Shown here: positions 1 to 7,000 of the stretch, in pieces
Numbering within the stretch: the first letter of the stretch is position 1
How the letters are laid out: each line of letters opens with the position of its first letter
Assembly: GCA_964411425.1 (NCBI GenBank)
Contig: CAYPKW010000071.1
Coordinates: forward strand, 1 to 13,391
Source of the DNA: CAYPKW01 sp964411425
GTDB lineage: Bacteria; Pseudomonadota; Alphaproteobacteria; Dongiales; Dongiaceae
Reading direction: 5' to 3'
Length of the DNA: 13,391 bases
Program-made: the position numbers and the translations under genes
The notes under the pieces: generated by a model
Told to the model about the DNA's origin: nothing
Database searches by the model: none
The model's input: only the letters and a program-made list of their open reading frames with translations

Positions 1-46
1 AAGCGTGGGCGCGAGGATGAGACGGACAGAGTTGTTGCAAGGACTG

Positions 47-216
47 ATACCAAGTCTCGATAGCCGAGACCTATGGCCCATCCTTCGAGACGCGTTCTTC
101 GAACGCTCCTCAGGATGAGGTAGGCGTTCTATATCAAAATGTTACCTCATGCTGAGGAGCCGCGAAGCGGCGTCTCGAAGCATGGCGGCTGGGTCGAAGT
201 TTCTGAGACTTGGTAT
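47..216. repeat. Palindromic intergenic repeat element (REP-like, nested inverted repeats)
   Basis: This is a nested inverted repeat. The outer arms ATACCAAGTCTC (47-58) and GAGACTTGGTAT (205-216) are exact reverse complements. The inner arms 78-120 and 145-185 match in their distal 16 bases (78-93 with 170-185) and proximal 16 bases (105-120 with 145-160), with one mismatch each. Each arm has its own mini-hairpin, CGTTC-TTC-GAACG at about 93-105 and GCCGC-GAA-GCGGC at about 159-171. The motif CCTTCGAGACG followed by CTCCTCAGGATGAGG resembles a short repeat common in alphaproteobacterial intergenic DNA; this family resemblance is from memory and unchecked. A related copy lies at 13285-13391. 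No coding potential was seen. As RNA the whole block would fold into one long stem and could end transcription entering from the left. Confidence 0.85.
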
Positions 217-255
217 GAAATGGCGGCGACCGGCCGCCCCCACCCCTAATTCAGA

Positions 256-284
256 TTGTCGCGGGGAGCCCGGATGGCTACTCT
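256..284 (+). promoter_or_regulatory. Possible weak sigma-70-like promoter for the 61-residue membrane protein gene
   Basis: TTGTCG (256-261) and TACTCT (279-284) are separated by 17 bases. They match the -35 consensus at 4 of 6 positions and the -10 at 3 of 6. Matches this weak arise often by chance in GC-rich DNA. The position, about 75 bases ahead of the gene at 361, is plausible. Confidence 0.22.
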
Positions 285-303
285 GACGCCCCGCCTTCGC
301 GAA

Positions 304-319
304 GCCCGCTTCGGCGGGC
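304..319 (+). other. Stable UUCG-tetraloop hairpin in the leader
   Basis: GCCCGC-TTCG-GCGGGC is a perfect 6-bp GC stem closed by a TTCG (UUCG) loop. It lies about 40 bases before the start codon at 361. No T-run follows, so a classical intrinsic terminator is unlikely. It could stabilise or insulate the leader RNA of the downstream gene, or be part of another short palindromic repeat. Apart from this hairpin and the weak promoter candidate, I see nothing functional in 217-346. Confidence 0.5.
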
Positions 320-360
320 GAAGCAAGGTCGGAACCGAGTTTCATTAGGGGGAACGTCAA

Positions 361-546
361 ATGAAACCGTTCACCACGCTCGCCGTCGTCGTTTTCGCGC
401 TGGTGGCGTTGGCGCATCTGCTCAGGCTCGCGTGGGGCTGGGAAATCTTGGTCAACGGGATGACGGTGCCGCAGTGGGCGAGCCTGCCCGCCCTGATCGT
501 CGCGGGCGGCCTAGCGGTGCTGCTGTGGCGCGAGGCGCGGCGATAG
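361..546 (+). CDS. Small two-helix membrane protein of unknown function (61 aa)
   Basis: A ribosome binding site AGGGGGA lies about 7 bases ahead of the ATG, which supports this start. The 61-residue protein has two hydrophobic segments, about residues 5-24 and 40-56. A short polar loop with the motif WEILVNG (residues 27-33) and a PQW lies between them, and the C-terminus is basic (WREARR). This predicts a small inner-membrane hairpin protein. I have the impression that similar short proteins are widespread as hypotheticals in alphaproteobacteria, but I cannot assign a named family. It sits 52 bases ahead of the QmcA-like gene on the same strand, so co-transcription with the SPFH/NfeD pair is possible. 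The gene call is likely; the function is unknown. Confidence 0.8.
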   Translation: MKPFTTLAVVVFALVALAHLLRLAWGWEILVNGMTVPQWASLPALIVAGGLAVLLWREARR

Positions 547-598
547 AGCGTACCCCGGCCGGCCGGAACCGGCCCGTAACGAAAGAAATCCCTCGGTC

Positions 599-1545
<947 letters not shown>

Positions 1546-1546
<1 letters not shown>

Positions 1547-1995
1547 TGGCGTGGCTGGGCCAGATCGAGTTCTGGCACTGGTGGATCGCCGGCGTGGCGC
1601 TGGCGCTGCTGGAGGTGCTGGCACCCGGCGCCTTCTTCCTGTGGCTGGGGATCGCCGCCGGCCTGACCGGACTGCTGCTGCTGCTGATCCCCGGCATGGG
1701 CTGGGAGATCGAGTTGCTGCTGTTCGCGGGCCTCGCCGTCATCGTCACCGTGGCGGGCCGCGCCTACCTGCGCCGCCATCCGATCGACACCGACGACAGC
1801 ACCTTGAATCGGCGCGCCGAGCAGTATGTCGGGCGCGTGTTCACCCTGGAGCAGCCCATCGCCAACGGCCGCGGCAGAGTCAAGGTCGACGACACGGTGT
1901 GGCGGGTCGCGGGCGAGGACATGCCAGCGGGCTTGCCGGTCCGCGTCATCGGCGTGGACGGCGCCATCCTCAAGGTCGAGAAGGCGGCCGCCTGA
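1546..1995 (+). CDS. NfeD-like membrane protein with C-terminal OB-fold (149 aa)
   Basis: This is a short-form NfeD protein, comparable to E. coli YbbJ, lacking the N-terminal ClpP-like protease domain of long NfeD. Hydrophobic segments lie at about residues 11-28, 30-50 and 55-72. A soluble OB-fold-type domain (about 88-146) carries the family pattern in YVGRVFTLEQPIANGRG and VDDTVWRVAGEDMPAG. NfeD proteins work with SPFH proteins, and the start ATG shares one base with the stop of the upstream SPFH gene, so translation is probably coupled. Both are expected in the inner membrane, where the complex may act in membrane-protein quality control; that role is inferred from the families. No frameshift or missing region is evident. 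Confidence 0.93.
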
Positions 1996-2013
1996 GTGCC
2001 GCCCCGGCGCGAA

Positions 2014-2038
2014 GGCTCGCCTTGGGCTTGGGCGAGCC
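2014..2038 (+). terminator. Hairpin after the NfeD gene, possible terminator without T-run
   Basis: GGCTCGCC (2014-2021) and GGCGAGCC (2031-2038) form a perfect 8-bp GC stem with a 9-base loop, starting 18 bases after the nfeD stop codon. No T-tract follows, so it would be a weak or Rho-assisted terminator, or an RNA 3'-end stabiliser. The position is right for the end of the qmcA-nfeD transcript. Confidence 0.4.
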
Positions 2039-2048
2039 CGCCATCGCC

Positions 2049-2080
2049 CCGCCGTCCCGGCAGAGGCCGGGGGCCAGTTC
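2049..2080. repeat. Short REP-like palindrome
   Basis: CCCGG-CAGAGG-CCGGG (2056-2071) is a small hairpin inside a stretch that resembles the short CCGGC...GCCGG palindromic repeats dispersed in alphaproteobacterial genomes. The family assignment is from memory. It lies between the converging nfeD and carboxypeptidase genes, next to the larger element at 2100-2253. Confidence 0.35.
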
Positions 2081-2099
2081 CAGTCAGCGCAATTCCGCG

Positions 2100-2253
2100 C
2101 TAGTGGATCCAATCCGACCGATGAGTCCCCCCCCAATAGAAGTGTCATCGCCGGGCGTGACCCGGCGATCCATGGTGCAGCGGCACGATGGATGCCCGCG
2201 TCAAGCGCGGGCATGACAAGTGGGGGAGCTAAATGTTGGATTCGATCCACTAG
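2100..2253. repeat. Miniature inverted-repeat (MITE/REP-like) element, about 154 bp
   Basis: The terminal inverted repeats CTAGTGGATCCAATCCGAC (2100-2118) and GTTGGATTCGATCCACTAG (2235-2253) match at 17 of 19 positions, with mismatches at 2110 and 2117 against the complement. The similarity continues inward through a C-run/G-run and TGTCAT/ATGACA blocks. Inside are two strong hairpins: CGCCGGG-CGTGA-CCCGGCG (2149-2167) and ATGCCCGCG-TCAAG-CGCGGGCAT (2192-2214). There is no coding capacity, as expected for a non-autonomous element. Both ends begin with the palindrome CTAG, possibly a target duplication or part of the repeat. The right end overlaps the last codon region of the M32 carboxypeptidase and provides its TAG stop. 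The hairpins could stop transcription from both converging units. Confidence 0.8.
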
Positions 2254-3737
2254 GACAAGTAGCGGCGCTCCAGGTGGCGCTTGAAGACGCTTGGATCGAG
2301 CGGCCGGCCGGTCGCCCGGCGCAGCAGCTCGGGCGTCGAAAGCGAGGCGCCCAGCCGATGCACCTTCGCCCCGAGCCATGCCATGAGCGGCGCGAAGTCG
2401 CCCCGCCCGATGGCATCGGGTATCCCCGGCTCGTCCCGGCAGGCGGTCTCGAACAGTTGGGCGGCGGCGATGGCACCCAGGGTATATGTGGGAAAATACC
2501 CCCAGGCGCCGTCATACCAGTGGATGTCCTGGAGGCAGCCCTCGCGGTCGCTCGGCGGCACGATGCCGAGCAGCTCCTTCATGCCCTCGTTCCAGGCCGC
2601 CGGCAGGTCGCCTGGCTCGAGCTCGCCCGCGATCATCGCCCGCTCCAGGCGATAGCGCAGGACGACGTGCGCCGGATAGGTCACCTCGTCGGCATCGACG
2701 CGGATGAAGCCGGGCCGTACGCGGGTCGCCAGGCGATAGAGGTTGTCCGGGTCCCAGGCGCCGTCGCCGCCGAACGCCTGGCGCGCCAAGGGAGCGAGAT
2801 AGCCGAGGAACGCGCGCGAGCGGCAGGCCTGCATCTCGATCAAGAGCGACTGGCTTTCGTGCAAGCTCATGCCGCGCGCAAGGCCTACCGGCTGGCAGCG
2901 CCACGCCGCCGGCAGCCCCTGCTCGTACATGGCGTGCCCGGTCTCGTGCAACACGCCCATCAGCGCCGTGGCGAAGTCGCTCTCCTCGTAGCGCGTGGTG
3001 ATGCGCACGTCGTCCGGCACGCCGCCGCAGAAGGGATGCAGGCTCACGTCGAGCCGCCCGCGCTCGAAGTCGAAGCCGACCGCCGCCATCAGTTTCAGGG
3101 CCAATACGCGCTGCTTTTCCACCGGGAACGGGCCGGCGGGCTCGACCGCAGCCGGCCTCGCCCGTTGGGCTTCGAGCGAGCGGGCCAGGAGATCGGGGAG
3201 GAACGCCGCCAAGTCGGCGAAGATCGGGTCGATGTCGGCCGCCCGGCCGCCCGGCTCGTACTCGTCCAGCAGCGCGTCGTAGGCCGCCAGCCCTAGCCGC
3301 GCCGCCTTCAACGCCGCCGCCTCGCGCACCAACGCCAGCACCTGGCGCAGATAGGGCAGCGCCATGGCGTAGTCGGCGGCCGGGCGCGCCCGGCGCCATG
3401 CCTGCTCGGCGGCCGAACTGGCTTTCGATAGCGCCTCGACGAGCGGCGCGTCGAGGGCCGTCGCATGGAGCCACTGCCAGCGCATCTCGCGGAGATTGGC
3501 AATTTGCCAAGGGTCGAGGGCGGGCGCCTCCGCCTCGGCCCGGTCCATGAGGTCTCGCATGGCGGGTTCGGCGAGGATCGCGTGCGAGACCACCTGCAAC
3601 TGGGCGAGCTGCTCGGCCCGCGCCGCGGCGCCGCCCGGCGGCATCATGGTCGACATGTCCCAGTGCAGCACGCCTGTCGCCTCGCGCAACGCTGAGAGGC
3701 GGCGGAACCGGGTCTCGAGCTCAGGGTAGGCGTTCAT
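2250..3737 (-). CDS. M32 family metallocarboxypeptidase (carboxypeptidase Taq-like, 495 aa)
   Basis: This zinc carboxypeptidase removes C-terminal residues from peptides, probably in the cytoplasm since no signal peptide is seen. The family motifs appear in order: HPF (234-236), DDVRITTRY (242-250), the zinc site HETGH (264-268) with the third ligand E294 in HESQS, IRVDADEVTYPAH (345-357), a GxxQDxHW motif (400-407) and GYFPTYTLG (413-421). The length matches the roughly 500-residue family. The ATG at 3737 was chosen because MNAYPELETRFRRL fits the family N-terminus. It lies 17 bases inside the end of the SURF1 gene, so translation may be coupled, and the gene looks like the last member of the cta operon. 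The TAG stop lies in the terminal repeat of a miniature element, so the final few residues may differ from relatives; the protein ends HLERRYLS. Family call certain; physiological role unknown. Confidence 0.96.
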   Translation of the reverse strand: MNAYPELETRFRRLSALREATGVLHWDMSTMMPPGGAAARAEQLAQLQVVSHAILAEPAMRDLMDRAEAEAPALDPWQIANLREMRWQWLHATALDAPLVEALSKASSAAEQAWRRARPAADYAMALPYLRQVLALVREAAALKAARLGLAAYDALLDEYEPGGRAADIDPIFADLAAFLPDLLARSLEAQRARPAAVEPAGPFPVEKQRVLALKLMAAVGFDFERGRLDVSLHPFCGGVPDDVRITTRYEESDFATALMGVLHETGHAMYEQGLPAAWRCQPVGLARGMSLHESQSLLIEMQACRSRAFLGYLAPLARQAFGGDGAWDPDNLYRLATRVRPGFIRVDADEVTYPAHVVLRYRLERAMIAGELEPGDLPAAWNEGMKELLGIVPPSDREGCLQDIHWYDGAWGYFPTYTLGAIAAAQLFETACRDEPGIPDAIGRGDFAPLMAWLGAKVHRLGASLSTPELLRRATGRPLDPSVFKRHLERRYLS

Positions 3738-4452
3738 CGCTGCGGTCCGCCGATCGTTGCAAGTGATAAATGACATAGATCGCCGCCAGCGCCAGGCTGA
3801 GCGCATACCAGGTGAGGGCGTATTGCAGGTGGTCGTTGGGCAACTCGAAGCGCGTCTGGCCGCCGATGGGAAAGCCGCCGGGGTTCGGGGCCGGCCCCGC
3901 CTCGAGGTAGAAGGCCTCCGTCTCGACGCCCGCCGCCGCCGCCATGGCCGGCAGGTCGACCCAGAACCACAGGTTCCCGGCCGGTTCGTTGTCGGGGACG
4001 AGCCAGTTCTGCGCGGCCCTGGTTCGGATCACGCCCTCGATGGCGAGCAGTCCCTCGACCTGGCCCAGGGCGCGGGCTGCGGGCTCCTTGCGCTCGACCG
4101 GGACCCACCCGCGATCCACGAGGAGCGTGCGCCCGTCGTCGAGCGAGAACGGCGTCAGCACGTGATAGCCCGCGTTGCCGTTCAACGAGCGGGCGGCGAG
4201 GTAAAGCTCGCGCTCGTGCATGAGGCGGCCCATCGCCGCCGTGCGCCGGAAGGCGAGTGCCTCCGCCTCCGCGCCCGACAGCGTCCACGAGAGGGCCAGC
4301 TCGATCGGCGGTGCCTCGGCGCGCCCTACCCGCTCGGCGATGAGCGATTCCTTCCAGTACCGGCGCTCGACCTGCCAACTGCCCAACGCCAACAGGACGA
4401 GCACGCCGGGGACCGCGAACACGGTCGGCCAAAACGTCGGTCGGAAGCCCAT
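3721..4452 (-). CDS. surf1: SURF1 family cytochrome c oxidase assembly protein (243 aa)
   Basis: SURF1/Shy1 proteins sit in the inner membrane and help insert or deliver heme a to subunit I of aa3 oxidases. The protein has the classic layout: an N-terminal helix (about 8-25), a large periplasmic domain and a C-terminal helix (about 213-231). Family motifs seen are LGSWQVERR (23-31), GYHVLTPF (95-102), LVDRGWVPVER (111-121) and NDHLQYALTWY (206-216). The ATG at 4452 begins MGFRPTFWPT, directly before the first helix, and starts 16 bases after the ctaE stop. The 3' end overlaps the start of the M32 carboxypeptidase gene by 17 bases. Relatives are also named shy1. No degenerate motif was noticed. 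Confidence 0.96.
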   Translation of the reverse strand: MGFRPTFWPTVFAVPGVLVLLALGSWQVERRYWKESLIAERVGRAEAPPIELALSWTLSGAEAEALAFRRTAAMGRLMHERELYLAARSLNGNAGYHVLTPFSLDDGRTLLVDRGWVPVERKEPAARALGQVEGLLAIEGVIRTRAAQNWLVPDNEPAGNLWFWVDLPAMAAAAGVETEAFYLEAGPAPNPGGFPIGGQTRFELPNDHLQYALTWYALSLALAAIYVIYHLQRSADRSDERLP

Positions 4453-4468
4453 CAGTCGGGCCGCGCCG

Positions 4469-5290
4469 TCAATGCCCAGCCGTGGGACCGGCGCCGCCCA
4501 CGTAGATGCAGACGAACAGGAACAGCCAGACCACGTCGACGAAGTGCCAGTACCAGGCCGCCGCCTCGAAGCCGAAGTGGTGATCCGGCTTGAAGTGGCC
4601 GGCCCAGGCGCGGAACCAGCAGACGATGAGGAAGATCGAACCGATGATGACGTGGAAGCCGTGGAAGCCGGTGGCCATGAAGAATATCGACGAGTAGATG
4701 CCGTCGCCGAAGCCGAAGGCGGCATGGCTGTACTCGTACGCCTGCACGCCGGAGAACGACAGCCCGAGCAAGATGGTCAGCGCCAGGCCCTGCAGCGTGC
4801 CGTCGCGGTTGCCCTCGCGCAGCGCGTGGTGCGCCCAGGTGACGGTGACGCCGGAGGTGACCAGGATGAGGGTGTTGAGCAGCGGCAGACCGAAGGGATC
4901 GAAGGTGACGACGCCCGCGGGCGGCCATACGCCGCCGATGCTCTCCGGCGGGAACAGGGAGGCGTTGAAATAGGCCCAGAACCAGGCGACGAAGAACATC
5001 ACCTCGGAGGCGATGAACAGCAACATGCCGTAGCGCATGCCGATCTGCACAACCGGCGTGTGATGGCCCTGGAAGGTCGCCTCGCGCACCACGTCGCGCC
5101 ACCAGAAGAACATGGTGAGCAGCACCAGGACGACGCCCGCCGGCAGCACCCAGGGCGTGTAATCGTGCATGTACAGCACCGCCCCCGCGGTGAGCGTCGC
5201 CGCCGCCACGGTGCCGATGATCGGCCACGGGCTCGGATCGACCAGGTGATAGGGGTGTTTCGGGGGCGCGGCGGCGTGGCTTTCCTGCAT
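4469..5290 (-). CDS. ctaE: Cytochrome c oxidase subunit III (273 aa)
   Basis: Subunit III of the aa3-type oxidase, a seven-helix membrane protein that binds lipid and sustains proton uptake through the D pathway. Conserved segments include the conserved glutamate E96 in SEVMFFVAWFWAYF (from 95), FPPESIGG (113-120), TSGVTVTWAHHALREG (145-160), MATGFHGFHVIIG (205-217) and FGFEAAAWYWHFVDVVWL (239-256). The size is normal for alphaproteobacterial CtaE. The gene begins 22 bases after cox11 and ends 16 bases before SURF1, so it sits inside the operon. In many alphaproteobacteria I recall a small DUF983 gene between ctaE and SURF1; there is no room for one here. Confidence 0.98.
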   Translation of the reverse strand: MQESHAAAPPKHPYHLVDPSPWPIIGTVAAATLTAGAVLYMHDYTPWVLPAGVVLVLLTMFFWWRDVVREATFQGHHTPVVQIGMRYGMLLFIASEVMFFVAWFWAYFNASLFPPESIGGVWPPAGVVTFDPFGLPLLNTLILVTSGVTVTWAHHALREGNRDGTLQGLALTILLGLSFSGVQAYEYSHAAFGFGDGIYSSIFFMATGFHGFHVIIGSIFLIVCWFRAWAGHFKPDHHFGFEAAAWYWHFVDVVWLFLFVCIYVGGAGPTAGH

Positions 5291-5312
5291 GGGTCGTTCC
5301 TGCTCGTCCGGC

Positions 5313-5900
5313 TTAATCCAACGAGGCCGAGCCGCCGGCGGCGTCCGGCTCCGCGGCGGCCTCGTCCGGCGCGCGGAAGAAGGTGTACGACAGCGTGATG
5401 GCGGCGAGCCCGGCCGTCTCCGGATCGTCGAGGATCGCCGGATCGACGAAGAACGTGACGCCCATGTCGGCGCTCTCGCCCGGCCCCAGGCGCTGGCGCG
5501 TGAAGCAGAAGCAGTCGATCTTCGAGAAATAGACGCCGGCCGCGCCCGGCGTCACGTTGAAGGTGGCCTGGCCGGTCAGCGGCCGGTCCGACAGGTTCCG
5601 CGCCCGGTAGAAGGCCGTCCGCTGCTCGCCGATGGGGAGCCTCACCTCGCGTTCGACCGGCTGGAACCGCCAGGGCAGGTCGCGGGCGACGTTGGCATCG
5701 AAGCGCACGGCGATGGTGCGCGCGACGGGCGCTGCGGGCGCCTCTGCCGCCCGCTGCGTCGTGCCGGCGAAGCCGGTCACCTGGCAGAACCAGCGATAGA
5801 GCGGCACCGAGGCGTAGGCGGCCCCGAGCATAAGGAAGGCCGCGGCCGCCAGCGGCAGCACGACGCGGAGATTCCTCGTGCTCACGGTCACGGTCGCCAT
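5313..5900 (-). CDS. ctaG: Cytochrome c oxidase assembly protein CtaG/Cox11 (195 aa)
   Basis: Cox11 is a membrane-anchored periplasmic copper chaperone that builds the Cu(B) site of subunit I. The protein has one N-terminal helix (about 11-31), then the conserved PLYRWFCQVTGF (33-44, Cys39) and the copper-binding KIDCFCF (127-133, Cys130 and Cys132). A beta-rich domain contains TFNVTP, GVYFSK and MGVTFFVDP. All three conserved cysteines are present. The ATG at 5900 overlaps the stop of the small upstream gene by one base (TGATG). A GTG three bases earlier is also possible but would only add one residue. The C-terminal tail (about 178-195) is acidic and alanine-rich. The stop is TAA at 5313. 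Confidence 0.97.
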   Translation of the reverse strand: MATVTVSTRNLRVVLPLAAAAFLMLGAAYASVPLYRWFCQVTGFAGTTQRAAEAPAAPVARTIAVRFDANVARDLPWRFQPVEREVRLPIGEQRTAFYRARNLSDRPLTGQATFNVTPGAAGVYFSKIDCFCFTRQRLGPGESADMGVTFFVDPAILDDPETAGLAAITLSYTFFRAPDEAAAEPDAAGGSASLD

Positions 5901-6040
5901 CACCCGCCGCCCATGCGCACGAAGGTGACGAGATAGACGATGGCAACGAAGGCGAGGAGGGCCGCCAGCAGCGCCAGGTTGCGCGCGCGCAACCGGCGCT
6001 GGCGCAGCGCCGCGTCGCCCGGGCCGTCGTGCTCCGTCAC
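5900..6040 (-). CDS. coxF: Small membrane protein of the cytochrome oxidase operon, CoxF-like (46 aa)
   Basis: A 46-residue frame lies exactly between ctaB and ctaG. It starts with GTG overlapping the ctaB TGA stop (GTGA, 4 bases) and ends with TGA overlapping the ctaG ATG (TGATG, 1 base). The protein begins TEHDGPGDAALRQRRLRARN after the initiator, has one helix (about 23-41) and ends VTFVRMGGG. A short positively charged N-terminus followed by one helix matches the tiny protein usually annotated coxF, or left hypothetical, at this place in alphaproteobacterial aa3 clusters. It resembles small oxidase-assembly or structural partners. The tight overlaps on both sides are strong support for a real gene; the exact role is unknown. 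The symbol rests on position and topology. Confidence 0.85.
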   Translation of the reverse strand: MTEHDGPGDAALRQRRLRARNLALLAALLAFVAIVYLVTFVRMGGG

Positions 6041-6963
6041 CACGGCGCCCCCGGCCAGCCCGACGCGCGATCCACGATGAGCAGCGCGAACAGAAGGAAG
6101 AGGTACAGAATCGAGAAGGCGAACATGCGCCTCGCCCAGGTCAGCCCGCGGTCGAACCACACGCCCACCGCCGCCAGGATGAAAAGGAGGCCGAGAGCGA
6201 TGGCGGCGCCGCCGTACACCCAGCCGGCGGTGCCGAGCAGGCTGGGCAAGAGGCTCAGCGGCAGCAGCAGCAACGTGTAGATCAGCATCTGCCGCTTGGT
6301 GGCGCGCGCGCCGGCCACCACCGGCAGCATCGGCACCCCGGCCTTGGCGTAGTCGGCCGCGCGATACAGCGAGAGCGCCCAGAAATGCGGCGGCGTCCAC
6401 ATGAAGATGAGGAGAAAGAGCGCGATCGAGCCGGCGTCCACCGTGCCGCTCGACGCCGCCCAACCGATCACCGGCGGCAGCGCGCCGGCGGCGCCGCCGA
6501 TGACGATGTTCTGCGGCGTGCGGCGCTTCAGCCACATGGTGTAGACGACGATGTAGAACGCGATGGTGAGCGCGAGCAGCCCGGCCGGGAGCCAGCCGAC
6601 CGCCAGCGCCATGAGCAGCACCGAAGCCAACGCCAGCACGACGCCGAAGGCGAGCGCGTCCCCCGGCGCCACGCGGCCCGCCGGGATCGGCCGCCGGCGG
6701 GTGCGTTCCATGAGGGCGTCGATGTCGGCGTCGTACCACATGTTGATGGCGCCCGCGGCGCCCGCCCCGATGGCGATGCACAGGACGGCCACCGCCGCCA
6801 GCAGCGGGTGCGGCTCGCCCGGCGCCGTCACCAGGCCGGCCGCGCCGGTGAACACCACCAGCGACATGACCCGCGGCTTCATGAGCGCCAGAAAGTCGCC
6901 GACGCTCGCCCCCTCGCGCGCGATCCCAATGCCGTAAGCCTGTTCGTGGATGGCGTCGGACAA
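6037..6963 (-). CDS. ctaB: Protoheme IX farnesyltransferase (heme O synthase, 308 aa)
   Basis: This UbiA-family prenyltransferase transfers a farnesyl group to heme b to make heme O, the precursor of heme a. The first diphosphate-binding motif is NMWYDADID (74-82; N74, D78, D82), followed by RTRRRPIPAG (87-96). The heme-branch signatures KRRTPQNIVIGGAAGA (146-161), WTPPHFWALS (189-198) and DYAKAGVPMLPVV (204-216) are all present, as are about nine membrane helices. The start is TTG at 6963: GGGAG lies 7 bases ahead (6971-6975), and the first in-frame ATG would remove the conserved N-terminal segment. A strong hairpin (6976-6992) lies immediately upstream of this ribosome binding site. The stop overlaps the GTG of the CoxF-like gene. 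Confidence 0.97.
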   Translation of the reverse strand: MSDAIHEQAYGIGIAREGASVGDFLALMKPRVMSLVVFTGAAGLVTAPGEPHPLLAAVAVLCIAIGAGAAGAINMWYDADIDALMERTRRRPIPAGRVAPGDALAFGVVLALASVLLMALAVGWLPAGLLALTIAFYIVVYTMWLKRRTPQNIVIGGAAGALPPVIGWAASSGTVDAGSIALFLLIFMWTPPHFWALSLYRAADYAKAGVPMLPVVAGARATKRQMLIYTLLLLPLSLLPSLLGTAGWVYGGAAIALGLLFILAAVGVWFDRGLTWARRMFAFSILYLFLLFALLIVDRASGWPGAPW

Positions 6964-6975
6964 CTTTGTTCTCCC

Positions 6976-6992
6976 GGGCGCCGGCGGCGCCC
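6976..6992 (-). promoter_or_regulatory. Intercistronic hairpin between ctaD and ctaB, abutting the ctaB ribosome binding site
   Basis: GGGCGCC (6976-6982) and GGCGCCC (6986-6992) form a perfect 7-bp stem with a 3-base loop, within the 37-base gap between ctaD and ctaB. Read on the - strand it ends one base before the GGGAG ribosome binding site of ctaB. No T-run follows. It could mark a processing or partial-termination point that protects the ctaCD part of the message and lowers expression of the assembly genes; this is inference. Confidence 0.45.
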
Positions 6993-7000
6993 AACTCGCG

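Noticed and set aside
47..216. CRISPR array
   Set aside because: The repeats are inverted and nested, not regularly spaced direct repeats with unique spacers, and no cas genes are present.
142..417. 91-codon - strand open frame across the left repeat
   Set aside because: It lies mostly in the palindromic repeat and leader and overlaps the start of the 61-residue gene. It has no family features.
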